Source of the DNA: Mesenet sp031546805
Lineage (GTDB): Bacteria; Pseudomonadota; Alphaproteobacteria; Rickettsiales; Anaplasmataceae
Direction of reading: 5' to 3'
DNA: 38,763 nucleotides
NCBI GenBank assembly: GCA_031546805.1
Contig: JAVBJW010000068.1
Span: forward strand, 1 to 38,763
Numbering within the stretch: the first letter of the stretch is position 1; each line of letters opens with the position of its first letter. A program made the translations under genes and the position numbers. Of the stretch, positions 7,797 through 17,221 are shown in pieces. The notes under the pieces are model-generated. The model had not been told where the DNA came from. It was given only the letters and a program-made list of their open reading frames with translations, and searched no databases.

Positions 7797-10391
7797 TTGG
7801 CTCAATCTATGATGAAAGTTCTGCGTTATGTTGCAACTAGTATTTTTGCTTTGTTGTTTTTGTTGTATATTGTACCAAGCTTTATTAATTGGAATGGTAA
7901 GTATAAAAGTTATATAGCAAAAAAATTGGAAGAAGTATATGGAACTCAAGTAAACATCAGTGGTAATATTAAAGTTTCATTTATACCAATGAAAGTAGTT
8001 GTGCATGACTTATATCTTGAACATGAAAATGAACATAAAAATTATGGATTATCGAATCTTATTACCATAGAAAAACTGGAATTTAAGCCATCTTTTTTAT
8101 CTTTAATTAAACTTGCACCAAATCCAAAGGCAATCACCATATACAATTTAACTACCGATATCCAGAATCTATACGGAATAACTACAGTAAAAGATGGTAA
8201 TATTAAAAGTATATCAATTGTAAATAGTAATATAAATATAGGAAAAGGTACTCAAGATAAGGAAAAAATACATATAAAAGCAGCTAATTTAAAAAGCTCA
8301 AAGACTAATAGAAAAATAACATCTGCATTTGTTTTTAAGCAAAATAATTATAATTTAGATGCAAATATAGACCTAGCAAAACAAAACACCTATCAAATCA
8401 ATGCAAAGATAAGTTCAAATTTTTTAAATATAATGCTGATAGGAAGTAAAAATCGCGATTCTTTTGAAGGTAAATTAACAGCAAAGGCAAGTAATCTATT
8501 TAACGTTATTAATGGCATTACAACTGACAAGCAAGTTACTCCTATAACTACAAGTCAAACTTTTGAGCTAACATCAGATATATATGCAAATGATAATGAA
8601 TTTAAAATTCATAATTTGCAGTTTAACTCTGATAGTATAAAAGGAAGTGGAAAAATTTCTCATGAGAAAGGTAATGTCTACAACATAGAAGCAAATTTTG
8701 AACGCATGGATATAGACTATTTTATACATAATCAACAGAAAAATATTAATTATGATAAATTAAATAATATATTAGAAAGCTTTAGGTTAACAATACCAAA
8801 ACATATAAATATTAATTCTATAATTAGAGCCCAAGAAGTAAAATATAATAGTAAAACTTCAAGTAATCTTGAATTTAAAGCTATTGTATCAAATGGTAGA
8901 GCTGGTATTAATTTTGCTCTTATTTTACCAGGTAATAATAACAACATGACCATGTTTGGTGAAATAATTGGTGATAAAGTGGTATCAAAATTCAAAGGAG
9001 TATTATCAGCGCAAGGACAAGATATCGATTCGATATCTGAATGGTTGTTTCCAGTCTCTATAAGAGAAGATTTAAAGAGTGATAACAACAAATTTACATT
9101 TAGTAGTAATATATATGCTGCACCACGAATATTTATGATTTCAGACATGCAAATATTAACAGATGAGGGCAGTTTTGTTGGAAAGGTAAGTGTCAAGTAT
9201 AATAAAAAAGTGAATATCATTGATGGTAAAATAAGCGCAAGTAATATTAATTTCGATAAGTATAATCTTAATTTATCCTATGCAAAAAATAAACTACCTA
9301 TGCAGTGGCTAAAAGATACAAAGTTTAATATTACATTTAAAACTGATATTAATAATGCTTTAATTAAGAGCAACCAAGTAAAAAAAATTAATTTTGTAGT
9401 TAATACTATTAAGGATAAACTAACAATAAATAATATTAAGTTAGTTGGAGATAATATTGATGTCAGTGGCGATGTTAAGATAGTAACAGACTTTAAAACC
9501 ATAAGACCAGTAATAGAAGTGAATTTGAGCAGTGAAAAGTTTAGTAGTGCTTTTATTGAGTTACCAGATTTTCTCACAAAAACAAAAGATGCAAAAAATG
9601 AAATAGCCAAAATCTCTTGGTCGCGTCATGAGTTCAATTTTTTAAAGTTGGATGAATTTGATGGAGACATAAATATCGATATCAAAGAATTTAAAACAAA
9701 ATTTAATGGTTTAAAAGATTTTAAGCTAAACACCATTTTAAAAGATGGACTAATTAGCGTTAGACAACTTAGCTATAGGATAGGAGATGGATCTGTAATG
9801 TTTCAAGGTAATATCGGTACTGGGCTTGAGTCTTCATTGGTTTCGTCATTTTCTATAGCTAATTTAGATATAAGTAATGTTGTGAAAGTCTTAGATATTA
9901 ATAATCTAACTGGTAATATCAGTATAAGTGGGAGCATAAAAACTCAAGGTAAGAATATACATGAATGGATAAGTAGAGCTGTTGGTAAAATTAGTCTTGC
10001 AGCAAGGGGAATTAACTTTATCGGGATCGATCTAGATTCTTTTATTATAAACCTGCTAGCAAGTAAAAGCAGATCAGATATAGCTTCATTAACACAATTT
10101 TCTTTATATAACGGTAGTACCTTTTTTACTACAATAGATGGTAGTGCAGAGATTAAAAACGGCATTTTCTCAACAAGTATGCAATTTGCGATAAATAATG
10201 CCAGCGGATCAGCTTCTTCAAATATATCTCTTCTTCAATTTACAACTATTTCTCTTTTTAGGCTTTTCTTCATACCACCAGAAAAAATTAATCCAGTTTA
10301 TGTAGACCTAAACTTAGCTGGATTAGTATGGCAGCCTAAAATCAGTTTTGATATTGATGCTTTATACTCTATAATAGCGCAAAATAACTAA
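7797..10391 (+). CDS. AsmA family protein (envelope, lipid-transport-like)
   Basis: The 864-residue protein begins with one membrane segment (about residues 12-29), followed by a very long, beta-strand-rich, Asn/Ser/Ile-rich region, the AsmA/TamB-like layout. The start of the AsmA domain is visible: NWNGKYKSYIAKKLEEVYG and VNISGNIKVSFIPMKVVVHD. The C-terminus has the AsmA_2-like stretch with ISISGSIKTQG and AVGKISLAARG. Proteins of this group span the periplasm and are linked to phospholipid transfer and outer-membrane integrity; here that role is inferred. The TTG at 7797 opens the frame, but ATG at 7809 or 7812 would serve equally and still precede the membrane segment. lnt follows after 8 bases, so the two are probably one operon with an envelope theme. 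Confidence 0.82.
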   Translation: MAQSMMKVLRYVATSIFALLFLLYIVPSFINWNGKYKSYIAKKLEEVYGTQVNISGNIKVSFIPMKVVVHDLYLEHENEHKNYGLSNLITIEKLEFKPSFLSLIKLAPNPKAITIYNLTTDIQNLYGITTVKDGNIKSISIVNSNINIGKGTQDKEKIHIKAANLKSSKTNRKITSAFVFKQNNYNLDANIDLAKQNTYQINAKISSNFLNIMLIGSKNRDSFEGKLTAKASNLFNVINGITTDKQVTPITTSQTFELTSDIYANDNEFKIHNLQFNSDSIKGSGKISHEKGNVYNIEANFERMDIDYFIHNQQKNINYDKLNNILESFRLTIPKHININSIIRAQEVKYNSKTSSNLEFKAIVSNGRAGINFALILPGNNNNMTMFGEIIGDKVVSKFKGVLSAQGQDIDSISEWLFPVSIREDLKSDNNKFTFSSNIYAAPRIFMISDMQILTDEGSFVGKVSVKYNKKVNIIDGKISASNINFDKYNLNLSYAKNKLPMQWLKDTKFNITFKTDINNALIKSNQVKKINFVVNTIKDKLTINNIKLVGDNIDVSGDVKIVTDFKTIRPVIEVNLSSEKFSSAFIELPDFLTKTKDAKNEIAKISWSRHEFNFLKLDEFDGDINIDIKEFKTKFNGLKDFKLNTILKDGLISVRQLSYRIGDGSVMFQGNIGTGLESSLVSSFSIANLDISNVVKVLDINNLTGNISISGSIKTQGKNIHEWISRAVGKISLAARGINFIGIDLDSFIINLLASKSRSDIASLTQFSLYNGSTFFTTIDGSAEIKNGIFSTSMQFAINNASGSASSNISLLQFTTISLFRLFFIPPEKINPVYVDLNLAGLVWQPKISFDIDALYSIIAQNN

Positions 10392-10399
10392 TTATATCG

Positions 10400-11950
10400 T
10401 TGAAAATTAAATCTTGTTCACAATCTTATACTGTTGCTATGCTGCTTGGGGCATTGCTTACCTTTACCCTTTCTCCATATTATATCATTGCATTTCTATT
10501 TTTATCGTTCTCAGGTTTATATTCTCTCATTGTAAATGCTAAAAGTAAGAAACAAGCTTTTTGGATAGGATCTTGGTTTGGACTTGGTTATTTTTCTGTA
10601 TATCTATATTGGTTTGCATTTCCACTTATTGATATCAAGGTATTTATTTGGTTGGTCCCGTTTGCAGTATTGGGATTGCCATTTTTATTTTCAATTTATT
10701 TTGCTCTAGCTGCGGTAGTTGTTTATGTTGTTGATAAAAACAGTTTAGTAGTTTTTTCTCTATTTTTTACGATAGCAGAATGGCTTTGGGGGAATTTATT
10801 TACTGGGTTCCCATGGCATCTATTTGCGTATTCTTGGTCATTTTCTTTAGAAATCATGCAAATTACCTCTATAATTGGTATCTATGGCCTAACATTTATA
10901 ACAATATTTTGTGCTACAGTTCCAGCTGCATGTTTTTATAATAAAAATTACAAATCTTATATTGTTGCTATTGTGCTTTTGATAGCAATCTTCTCTTGGG
11001 GAAAATTCAGATTAAATAATGCGGAACAAAAGTATCACTCACAAGCATTAATACGCATAGTGCAAGGCAATATCAGTAAACACCACTTTAACTCACTAGA
11101 ACTCAGCAAAAGTGCACTAATAAAATACATCAATTTAACTCGTAGTCCTGGTTTTAAGAAGTTAACTCATGTTATTTGGCCTGAAAGTGCTGTGCCGTTT
11201 GTGATTGATAAAAATAATAAATCACTCTTAGATGCTATAAAATACGCCACTCCTAAATTCCTAATTACAGGAGGATTGCGATTGGAAAATAGCAAGGTGT
11301 ATAATTCTCTATTTATTATAAAAAATACAGGAGAAATAGTTGATTATTACGATAAACATCATCTAGTACCTTTTGGTGAGTTTGTACCATTTTTAGATAC
11401 AATCGCAAAAATTATCCCCAAGATAACTGGTTTGCTGGGTAATTTTACTGCAGGTAAAGAAAAAAATAAAAATATATTGCTTGCAAATACTCCTCCTTTT
11501 ACACCTTTGATTTGTTACGAAGCTATATTTCCTGGTCAAGTAATTAATAAGAAAGATAGAGCAGAGTGGTTAATAAATATTACGAATGATGTATGGTTTA
11601 AAACCCATTTAGGAAATTACCAACACTTTGCAATAAGTAGAGTCAGAGCAATAGAAGAAGGAGTGCCATTAATTAGAGCTGCAAATAATGGTGTATCAGC
11701 AATAATCGATAGCTATGGCCGAATAATCAAGTATCTTCCACCAGATACAGAAGGGTTTATTGATACACAGATTCCACTTAGCTTAAGCAGGCCGACTATA
11801 TATTCACAATATGTAAATAATAATCTCACTATTGCTGCTGTAGCAATAAGCACCTTAATACTAATTGCTTTTAAGCTTAAAGAACATATTGCTTATCTAT
11901 CTTTTAAGAAATTCCCTCTATTAGTTCATCTTTTTTTCACAAAAATATAA
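10400..11950 (+). CDS. lnt: Apolipoprotein N-acyltransferase
   Basis: Lnt adds the third acyl chain to the N-terminal Cys of lipoproteins at the inner membrane, the last step of lipoprotein maturation. The 516-residue protein has about six N-terminal membrane segments (residues 10-200), a periplasmic nitrilase-like domain, and a last membrane segment near residue 480. The Glu-Lys-Cys triad is intact: E262 in WPESAVPF, K319 in YYDKHHLVPFGEF, and C372 in PLICYEAIFP. The start is TTG at 10400, eight bases after the AsmA-like gene. The probable lipoprotein at 37430-37585 is a possible substrate encoded in this window. Confidence 0.95.
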   Translation: MKIKSCSQSYTVAMLLGALLTFTLSPYYIIAFLFLSFSGLYSLIVNAKSKKQAFWIGSWFGLGYFSVYLYWFAFPLIDIKVFIWLVPFAVLGLPFLFSIYFALAAVVVYVVDKNSLVVFSLFFTIAEWLWGNLFTGFPWHLFAYSWSFSLEIMQITSIIGIYGLTFITIFCATVPAACFYNKNYKSYIVAIVLLIAIFSWGKFRLNNAEQKYHSQALIRIVQGNISKHHFNSLELSKSALIKYINLTRSPGFKKLTHVIWPESAVPFVIDKNNKSLLDAIKYATPKFLITGGLRLENSKVYNSLFIIKNTGEIVDYYDKHHLVPFGEFVPFLDTIAKIIPKITGLLGNFTAGKEKNKNILLANTPPFTPLICYEAIFPGQVINKKDRAEWLINITNDVWFKTHLGNYQHFAISRVRAIEEGVPLIRAANNGVSAIIDSYGRIIKYLPPDTEGFIDTQIPLSLSRPTIYSQYVNNNLTIAAVAISTLILIAFKLKEHIAYLSFKKFPLLVHLFFTKI

Positions 11951-12110
11951 CCAAATTCATTGGCTTTTTTGCTTAGACTCTTCATCACTCTTTCTTTATA
12001 TGATTTTTTATAATAATCTTTCCTTTTTCCACATATTTGCTAACTATAATAACAAAGGAGATCTAAAGAAACTTCATCTTGATCAAGAAGGTTGTGTGAG
12101 CAATGGGCTA
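11926..12110 (-). pseudogene. Degenerate coding remnant, unidentified
   Basis: The minus strand has an open, Lys/Tyr-rich stretch ending KKANEFGYIFVKKR and TGA, preceded in the same frame by an in-frame TAG and then LLDQDEVSLDLLCYY. The look is that of a decayed transposase or other gene end, but I cannot name a family. Its end overlaps the 3' end of lnt on the other strand. The rest of the gap down to pgk shows nothing clear. Confidence 0.25.
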
Positions 12111-12161
12111 AAAAGTTTATCATTATAACAAATAGAAAGTAGTCAAAAAAGAGTAAGTAAT

Positions 12162-13346
12162 TTAAGCTAAAGCATCTAAGCCTGGCATTTTATCACTGCT
12201 TATATATTGCAAAAAAGCACCACCACCAGTGGATACATAAGTAAAATCTTCCATATTAAGTTTGGCAGCATGTATTGCTGATAAACTATCGCCACCACCC
12301 ACTATACTTTTCACTCCCTTCTCTTTTGTTAAATTTGCTAAATTCCTTGCTATTTCAAAAGTACCACTAGCAAAAGGTCGATACTCAAAAGCACCCAAAG
12401 GACCATTCCACAGAACTGCTTCACAACTAGATAACACTTGACTAATTGCACTTAAAGTTTTAGGGCCAACATCAAGTATTATATCATCATCTAGAATAGA
12501 AGATAAATCACCCCTGACTAACCCAAGCTTATAACCTGTATCTTTTGCAACTAAAACATCTTCAGGTAAAATTATTTTGCAATTATTTTGTGCTGCTATT
12601 TTCATTACTTCAAGGGGAAGATTTTTGGCATCTTTCTCGTGTAAGGACTGTCCAATATTAATATATTGAGATAATAAGAAATTATTTGCAATTGCGCCAC
12701 CAAGGATTAAAAATTCTACTTTCTGAGCTAAATTTAATAGCAAATTTAACTTGGTTGATATTTTTGCTCCACCTACTATTGCTGCTGTAGGTTTATATTT
12801 AAAGGACATAACTTCTTCTAAGTGCTTTACTTCATCTTGCAGACCAAAGCCTGCATAGGCTGGTAAAAACTTTGTCACTCCAACTATGGAAGCATGATTT
12901 CTATGTAAGCAAGAAAAAGCATCATTAACATATATATCAGCCATAGAAGATAGCTGCTGTGCGAAACTTATATCATCTAATTCCTCTTCAGTATAAAACC
13001 TTAAATTTTCTAGTAATATTACATCTCCAGGCATCATTGAATTAATAGTTGTATTTACTTTCTCACCTAAACAATCATCGATAAAACTAACTTTTTTATT
13101 TAATAATTTAGATAAATGCCCAACTACTTGTTGTAATGAAAAATTATTATTTTTTTCTTTAGGGCGTCCAAGATGCGATATTATCACTGTTTTTGCATTT
13201 GAGTTTATCAAGTGATTAATTGTAGGTATTACTCTTGATATACGAGTTAAATCTTGAATTATACTATCAATAATAGGAACATTAAAATCAACTCTAAGCA
13301 AAACAACTTTGCAACTGACATCACAATTTTGAAGAAGCTTAATCAT
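12162..13346 (-). CDS. pgk: Phosphoglycerate kinase
   Basis: Pgk interconverts 1,3-bisphosphoglycerate plus ADP with 3-phosphoglycerate plus ATP in the cytosol. In Wolbachia-type metabolism it is thought to work mainly in the gluconeogenic direction (established view, not shown here). The 394-residue length is standard. Signatures: VLLRVDFNVPI near residue 20, ISHLGRPK, NDAFSCLHRNHAS (the substrate-binding block), KISTKLNLL, and the C-terminal WNGPLGAFE and GGGDSLSAI nucleotide-binding loops. It follows the gamma-carbonic-anhydrase-like gene on the same strand with about 110 bases between, which are filled by a possible 35-residue ORF. Confidence 0.96.
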   Translation of the reverse strand: MIKLLQNCDVSCKVVLLRVDFNVPIIDSIIQDLTRISRVIPTINHLINSNAKTVIISHLGRPKEKNNNFSLQQVVGHLSKLLNKKVSFIDDCLGEKVNTTINSMMPGDVILLENLRFYTEEELDDISFAQQLSSMADIYVNDAFSCLHRNHASIVGVTKFLPAYAGFGLQDEVKHLEEVMSFKYKPTAAIVGGAKISTKLNLLLNLAQKVEFLILGGAIANNFLLSQYINIGQSLHEKDAKNLPLEVMKIAAQNNCKIILPEDVLVAKDTGYKLGLVRGDLSSILDDDIILDVGPKTLSAISQVLSSCEAVLWNGPLGAFEYRPFASGTFEIARNLANLTKEKGVKSIVGGGDSLSAIHAAKLNMEDFTYVSTGGGAFLQYISSDKMPGLDALA

Positions 13347-13355
13347 ATAATGTGG

Positions 13356-13463
13356 TTAACTAAAAAAGGAATTCCATAATTCTCTTATAAGGGTTTCAAA
13401 TAGGTACAAGCCATTGATCATCCATTGATATAATGCTGAACCTATAGAGTGTAATTTATCCAT
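13356..13463 (-). CDS. Possible 35-residue peptide coupled to the upstream gene
   Basis: An ATG at 13463 overlaps the end of the gamma-carbonic-anhydrase-like gene (ATGGATAA contains the upstream TAA), an arrangement typical of translational coupling. The frame runs through almost the whole gap and stops at 13356, ten bases before pgk. The product begins MDKLHSIGSALYQW, is Leu/Trp-rich and may form an amphipathic or membrane helix. No family is recognised. In AT-rich DNA an open frame of this length can arise by chance, so confidence is low. Confidence 0.3.
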   Translation of the reverse strand: MDKLHSIGSALYQWMINGLYLFETLIRELWNSFFS

Positions 13464-13977
13464 TAGTTTTTAGATATTGTTTACTAAGTTTTATATAATT
13501 TGCTGCAGAAGTATTAATATTTTCTATCTCTTCCTGCAACATTTGACGTAGCAGCTTTGCTGGCCTACCAGCCCAAACCTCTCCACTTTTTACCACTTTA
13601 CCTTGTGTCACTAAAGAACCAGCTGCGATCATACTATCTGATTCAATAACAACATTATTCATAATAACTGATCCCATACCAATCAACACTCTATCACAAA
13701 TTCGACAAGCATGAAGTATACAACCATGTCCAACTGTTACCATATTACCAACCATAGTATCTCCTCCTACCCTATCCACATGAATTATAGTACCGTCTTG
13801 AATGTTAGTACCATCGCCAATATATATCGAACCTACATCTCCTCTTAGTACAGAATTGTACCAAATACTTGCATCTTTACCTATCTCTACCTTACCGATA
13901 ACATAGGCATTTATCGCAACAAAAGCTCCAGCCCCTATTTTTGGCGAAAATTCTTCATATCCAATAATGTTGACCAT
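13456..13977 (-). CDS. Gamma-carbonic-anhydrase-like hexapeptide-repeat protein (YrdA type)
   Basis: The 173-residue protein folds, by its repeats, as a left-handed beta helix of hexapeptide turns (IGKVEIGKDASIW, YIGDGTNIQDGTIIHV, VGNMVTVGHGCILHA), ending in a C-terminal helix. The three zinc-binding His of gamma-class carbonic anhydrases are in place: H66, H84 and H89. The motif WYNSVLRGDVG (around 39-49) matches the YrdA/PaaY/CaiE-like subgroup. Carbonic anhydrase activity is proven for only some members, so function is stated as family-like. It probably leads a short operon with pgk. Confidence 0.88.
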   Translation of the reverse strand: MVNIIGYEEFSPKIGAGAFVAINAYVIGKVEIGKDASIWYNSVLRGDVGSIYIGDGTNIQDGTIIHVDRVGGDTMVGNMVTVGHGCILHACRICDRVLIGMGSVIMNNVVIESDSMIAAGSLVTQGKVVKSGEVWAGRPAKLLRQMLQEEIENINTSAANYIKLSKQYLKTNG

Positions 13978-14184
13978 ATAATTCTAAGTAAAAATTTGTA
14001 TGTTATAGTATATCAGAAGTCTTTGTTATTATATCAAAATTTATTTTTCTTACAAAAACTTTACTTAATCAATATTTTACTCTACAAAGGCAGAGACCTT
14101 CTTGAGAATAAAGTAAATGGCCTTGTATCTACAGCGAATCAATTAGTTAAAATTAGATTACTAATTTAGTTACTTTAGCATATT

Positions 14185-16743
14185 TTATGCTTCATGTAGA
14201 CAACACACTTTTTCCATGTTGCCCCAATTATCTCCAACTTTTATCTCTACCTTCAAAGGTACTGTTAACTTTGCTACACTTTCCATTGTTTGTTTCATCA
14301 GTCTTGCAACATTCAGTACATTTGCTTCTTCTACTTCAACAATTAATTCATCATGAACTTGCAATATTATCTTGCCAATTTGCAGTTGATCAAACAAACG
14401 AATCATTGCTCTTTTTGTTATATCAGCTGCTGTTCCTTGCAGAGGAAAATTAATTGCTGCCCTTTCAGCAAATTGCCGAATGTGAGCTATTTTGCTGTTT
14501 GCATTTTGAATAAAACAACGTCTACTAAATAGAGTTTTCACATAACCGTGAGATTTTGCATATAATTTCATTTCTTCCATGTAAACCTTAATTTCTGGAT
14601 AGCAAGAAAAATAATAATCTATATATTTTGCAGCTTCATTTCTTGTGATTCCTAATTGCTTTGCTAAGCCAAATGGGCTAATGCCGTAGATAATACCAAA
14701 ATTTATAGATTTTGCTTTGCGTCTTAAAGTTTCGCTTAAGTCTTTTGCATGCACTGCAAATATCTGTTCTGCAGTGATTGCATGAATATCCTGATCTTGA
14801 GCAAAAGCATCTTTAAATGCTAAAACATTTGCTATATGAGCGATAAGTCTGAGCTCAATTTGCGAATAATCAGCAGCAATAATTTTATGTCCTTTTGGTG
14901 CAATAAAAGCTTTTCTGATAGAATTTCCATCTTCGCTTCTAATTGGTATATTTTGCAAATTAGGATTACTAGAGCTAAGCCTACCAGTTGCTGTTGCAAC
15001 CATTGAATAATTTGTATGAATCCTTCCAGTACTATCATCAATCTGATTTACAAGTGCATCAGTGTAAGTATTTTTAAGTTTACTAAAATGACGCCAACTT
15101 AGCACTTTACTGACAATCTCATTCCCATCTACTGCAAGTTCCTCCAGCACCTCAACATTTGTACTATATATTCCTGATTTTGCTTTTTTCCCTTTATCAA
15201 GGTTTAGCTTGTCAAATAAAATATGACTTAATTGTTTTGGAGATCCAATATTAAAATTTTCTCCAGCTAGTATATATATTTCTTCTTCTAATAGAGCAAT
15301 TTTACTTGAGAAGTTTTCAGATAGTTCTTTTAGTATGTTTTGATTTATTAGTATTCCATTTTTTTCCACGTTACTTAGTACTTTTTCAAGTGGCCTTTCA
15401 AAGTGCTCATAGATAGTAAATAATTTTTCAGAAAAAAATTTCTGTTTTAGTTTATTATGTAGCAAAATTAAAGTTTGCGCTGAAGGATTTATCACTTCTT
15501 CATCTAAATTATATTGTATGATAGTTTCAAGTTTGTGATCATGTTTTCCTGTATCTATACTGTAAGACATGATCATCACATCATCTACTGCTTCTATCTC
15601 AGGTAGGGTTTTTCTTAAGCTTTTAATATCATATACTATCTTGAGCACCCCTTTAGCAGCAAAAGTATTCTTAAGTAGTGGCAGGGATGATTCTATATTA
15701 TTTTGGTCTATAAATAGAATATTATTTTCATTGCAGGAAAGCGAAATGCTATTTAAAACACCATCCTCTTCATGAAAATAAATAGCAATCTTTCCTTCAT
15801 ATCGGCAGTGGTCTAGAAATGTAAGCAGGTTGTTGCTATTATACTCCACCTTACCTTGTAGTACTTGATTACTTATTTGATGTTCAGATGGAAATAATTT
15901 TTCTATCCTTGAAATTAAGGATTTGAACTCGCACTTTTTGAGAAACTCTGTTAATTGCTGCATATTTGGAGCTTTAGCTTTATATTTCTCTAGATTATTT
16001 TCGATTTCTATTGTTGTAATTAGGGATGCTAATTGTTTTGAAAGCAGTGCTTGTTTTTTATGCTTAAGTATCATTTCACGGCATTTATTTTGCTGTATTA
16101 TGTGAGCATTATCCAAAATATTTTCTAGTGAATCAAATTCAGCAAGTAACCTTGCTGCTGTTTTAACTCCTATTCCTGGAACTCCTGGTATATTATCAGA
16201 TGCATCTCCTGTTAGTGCCAATAAATCCAAAAGTTTACTTGAACTTACACCAAATTTTTCTGTTACATCCTCCTCTTTGATATATTTATTTTTCATAGGG
16301 TCAAATATTGCAACTTTTTCATTCATGAGCTGAAATAAGTCTTTATCAGCTGTAACAACTGTTATTTTTAAGTCTTCATATTGACTGTATGTTTTTGCTA
16401 GTGTGGCTATAACATCGTCTGCTTCATATCCTTTTACTTCTTCGTAGTTTAAATTAAAAGCTTCTGCTGCTTCTCTTAGCATTGCAAATTGTGGTATTAG
16501 ATCATCTGGAGGTTTTGGTCTATTGCTCTTATATTCAGGATATATTTCATGGCGAAAATTTTTTTCACCAGTATCAAATACTACTACCAAATATTCTGTA
16601 GCATTTAAATATTTCAACAACATATTAACAAACCCGTAAATCCCACCAACTGGTAGCCCAGCTGTTGTATTTAGGTTAGGTAATGCATAATACGCACGAA
16701 AAAGAAAACCATATCCATCTATTATTGTCAGAGTTTTTGCCAC
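14185..16743 (-). CDS. polA: DNA polymerase I
   Basis: PolA fills gaps and removes RNA primers during repair and lagging-strand synthesis. I place the start at GTG 16743, because MAKTLTIIDGYGFLFRAYYALP is the usual family N-terminus and a GAG purine block lies just upstream. The frame stays open 46 codons further without family similarity. That gives 852 residues. The 5' nuclease domain (about 1-290) has YEADDVIATLAK and LTGDASDNIPGVPGIGVKTA. The polymerase domain has DYSQIELRLIA (about 625), KSINFGIIYG (about 680) and VHDELIVEV (about 795). The 3'-5' exonuclease region lacks most DEDD residues: only an isolated VYDIKSL Asp is recognisable, so proofreading is probably lost, as in many alphaproteobacterial and Gram-positive PolA enzymes. 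Confidence 0.95.
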   Translation of the reverse strand: MAKTLTIIDGYGFLFRAYYALPNLNTTAGLPVGGIYGFVNMLLKYLNATEYLVVVFDTGEKNFRHEIYPEYKSNRPKPPDDLIPQFAMLREAAEAFNLNYEEVKGYEADDVIATLAKTYSQYEDLKITVVTADKDLFQLMNEKVAIFDPMKNKYIKEEDVTEKFGVSSSKLLDLLALTGDASDNIPGVPGIGVKTAARLLAEFDSLENILDNAHIIQQNKCREMILKHKKQALLSKQLASLITTIEIENNLEKYKAKAPNMQQLTEFLKKCEFKSLISRIEKLFPSEHQISNQVLQGKVEYNSNNLLTFLDHCRYEGKIAIYFHEEDGVLNSISLSCNENNILFIDQNNIESSLPLLKNTFAAKGVLKIVYDIKSLRKTLPEIEAVDDVMIMSYSIDTGKHDHKLETIIQYNLDEEVINPSAQTLILLHNKLKQKFFSEKLFTIYEHFERPLEKVLSNVEKNGILINQNILKELSENFSSKIALLEEEIYILAGENFNIGSPKQLSHILFDKLNLDKGKKAKSGIYSTNVEVLEELAVDGNEIVSKVLSWRHFSKLKNTYTDALVNQIDDSTGRIHTNYSMVATATGRLSSSNPNLQNIPIRSEDGNSIRKAFIAPKGHKIIAADYSQIELRLIAHIANVLAFKDAFAQDQDIHAITAEQIFAVHAKDLSETLRRKAKSINFGIIYGISPFGLAKQLGITRNEAAKYIDYYFSCYPEIKVYMEEMKLYAKSHGYVKTLFSRRCFIQNANSKIAHIRQFAERAAINFPLQGTAADITKRAMIRLFDQLQIGKIILQVHDELIVEVEEANVLNVARLMKQTMESVAKLTVPLKVEIKVGDNWGNMEKVCCLHEA

Positions 16744-16846
16744 TGCAATCTCGCAATCAATTTTTGTATCTAAAGATCTACCACCAAGAAGAAAAAGGCA
16801 AGTACTAATTAAAGTTGTAGATTTAATATTTAGCTGAAGGGAAATT

Positions 16847-16933
16847 ATGAGTAATGATAAGAATAATTCAGATAAGTTCAAAATAAAAATAAGAATTTTA
16901 GGTGGATTTTCTCCAGATTTGACAAGATTGTAG
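16847..16933 (+). CDS. Possible 28-residue ORF or gene stub opposite polA
   Basis: An ATG at 16847 has a good ribosome-binding site (GAAGGG, 16836-16841) and reads MSNDKNNSDKFKIKI..., ending at TAG 16933. It runs outward from polA, just before a diverged intergenic repeat. It could be the first codons of a gene cut off by that repeat, a tiny peptide, or chance. No family is recognised. Confidence 0.2.
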   Translation: MSNDKNNSDKFKIKIRILGGFSPDLTRL

Positions 16934-16984
16934 CAGTTTATATCGGCTTTTTCACTTTGTTGCTGCTATCATTTCGCTTACATG

Positions 16985-17150
16985 ACATTTTGTGCGCAGA
17001 GCCTAGCACTTTTCGCAATTCTACTTCTGTTGGCAATTACTGTATCACTCCGGTGCTCAAATCCTCGTGTATGTCCAATATATTCCTGTTTTCTGTTCCG
17101 TGTACTTCTATTTTCATGAGCGAGTTCCGCAAGAATTCAACCACTATCAG
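16985..17150. repeat. Diverged copy of the intergenic repeat at 3669-3804
   Basis: The stretch AATTCTACTTCTGTTGGCAA and the following TCACTCCGGTGCTCAAATCC match the interior of the 3669-3804 element in the same orientation. The ends are degraded and I see no good terminal inverted repeats. With the short ORF at 16847 and the hairpin at 17164-17205 it fills the gap between polA and the GH18 gene. Confidence 0.5.
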
Positions 17151-17163
17151 CTGACAGCCTTAG

Positions 17164-17205
17164 CAGAGTGTGATAGTAACTTCTTGTATATTATATCACA
17201 CTCTG
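17164..17205 (-). terminator. Hairpin downstream of the GH18 gene
   Basis: CAGAGTGTGATA (17164-17175) and its exact reverse complement (17194-17205) form a 12-bp stem with an 18-base loop. It begins 12 bases after the GH18 stop codon on the minus strand. No T-tract follows, so it may be a processing or protective hairpin rather than a classical terminator. Its right arm is part of the direct repeat at 17194-17221. Confidence 0.5.
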
Positions 17206-17221
17206 GAACTGTATACCTAAC
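17194..17221. repeat. Direct repeat, left copy, at the 3' end of the GH18 gene
   Basis: These 28 bases match 18756-18783 at 24 positions, including the run ACTGTATACCTA. Each copy contains the TAG stop of the gene to its right, at the same offset (23 bases from the left end). The two copies bound the 1.56-kb GH18 segment. Confidence 0.7.

Noticed and set aside
8750..9220. 156-codon minus-strand frame inside the AsmA-like gene
   Set aside because: Antisense shadow of a long coding frame; the low-complexity hydrophobic product is an effect of AT-rich codons.
16744..16881. 46 extra N-terminal codons of polA
   Set aside because: They have no similarity to the family and a better start (GTG 16743) yields the normal N-terminus.
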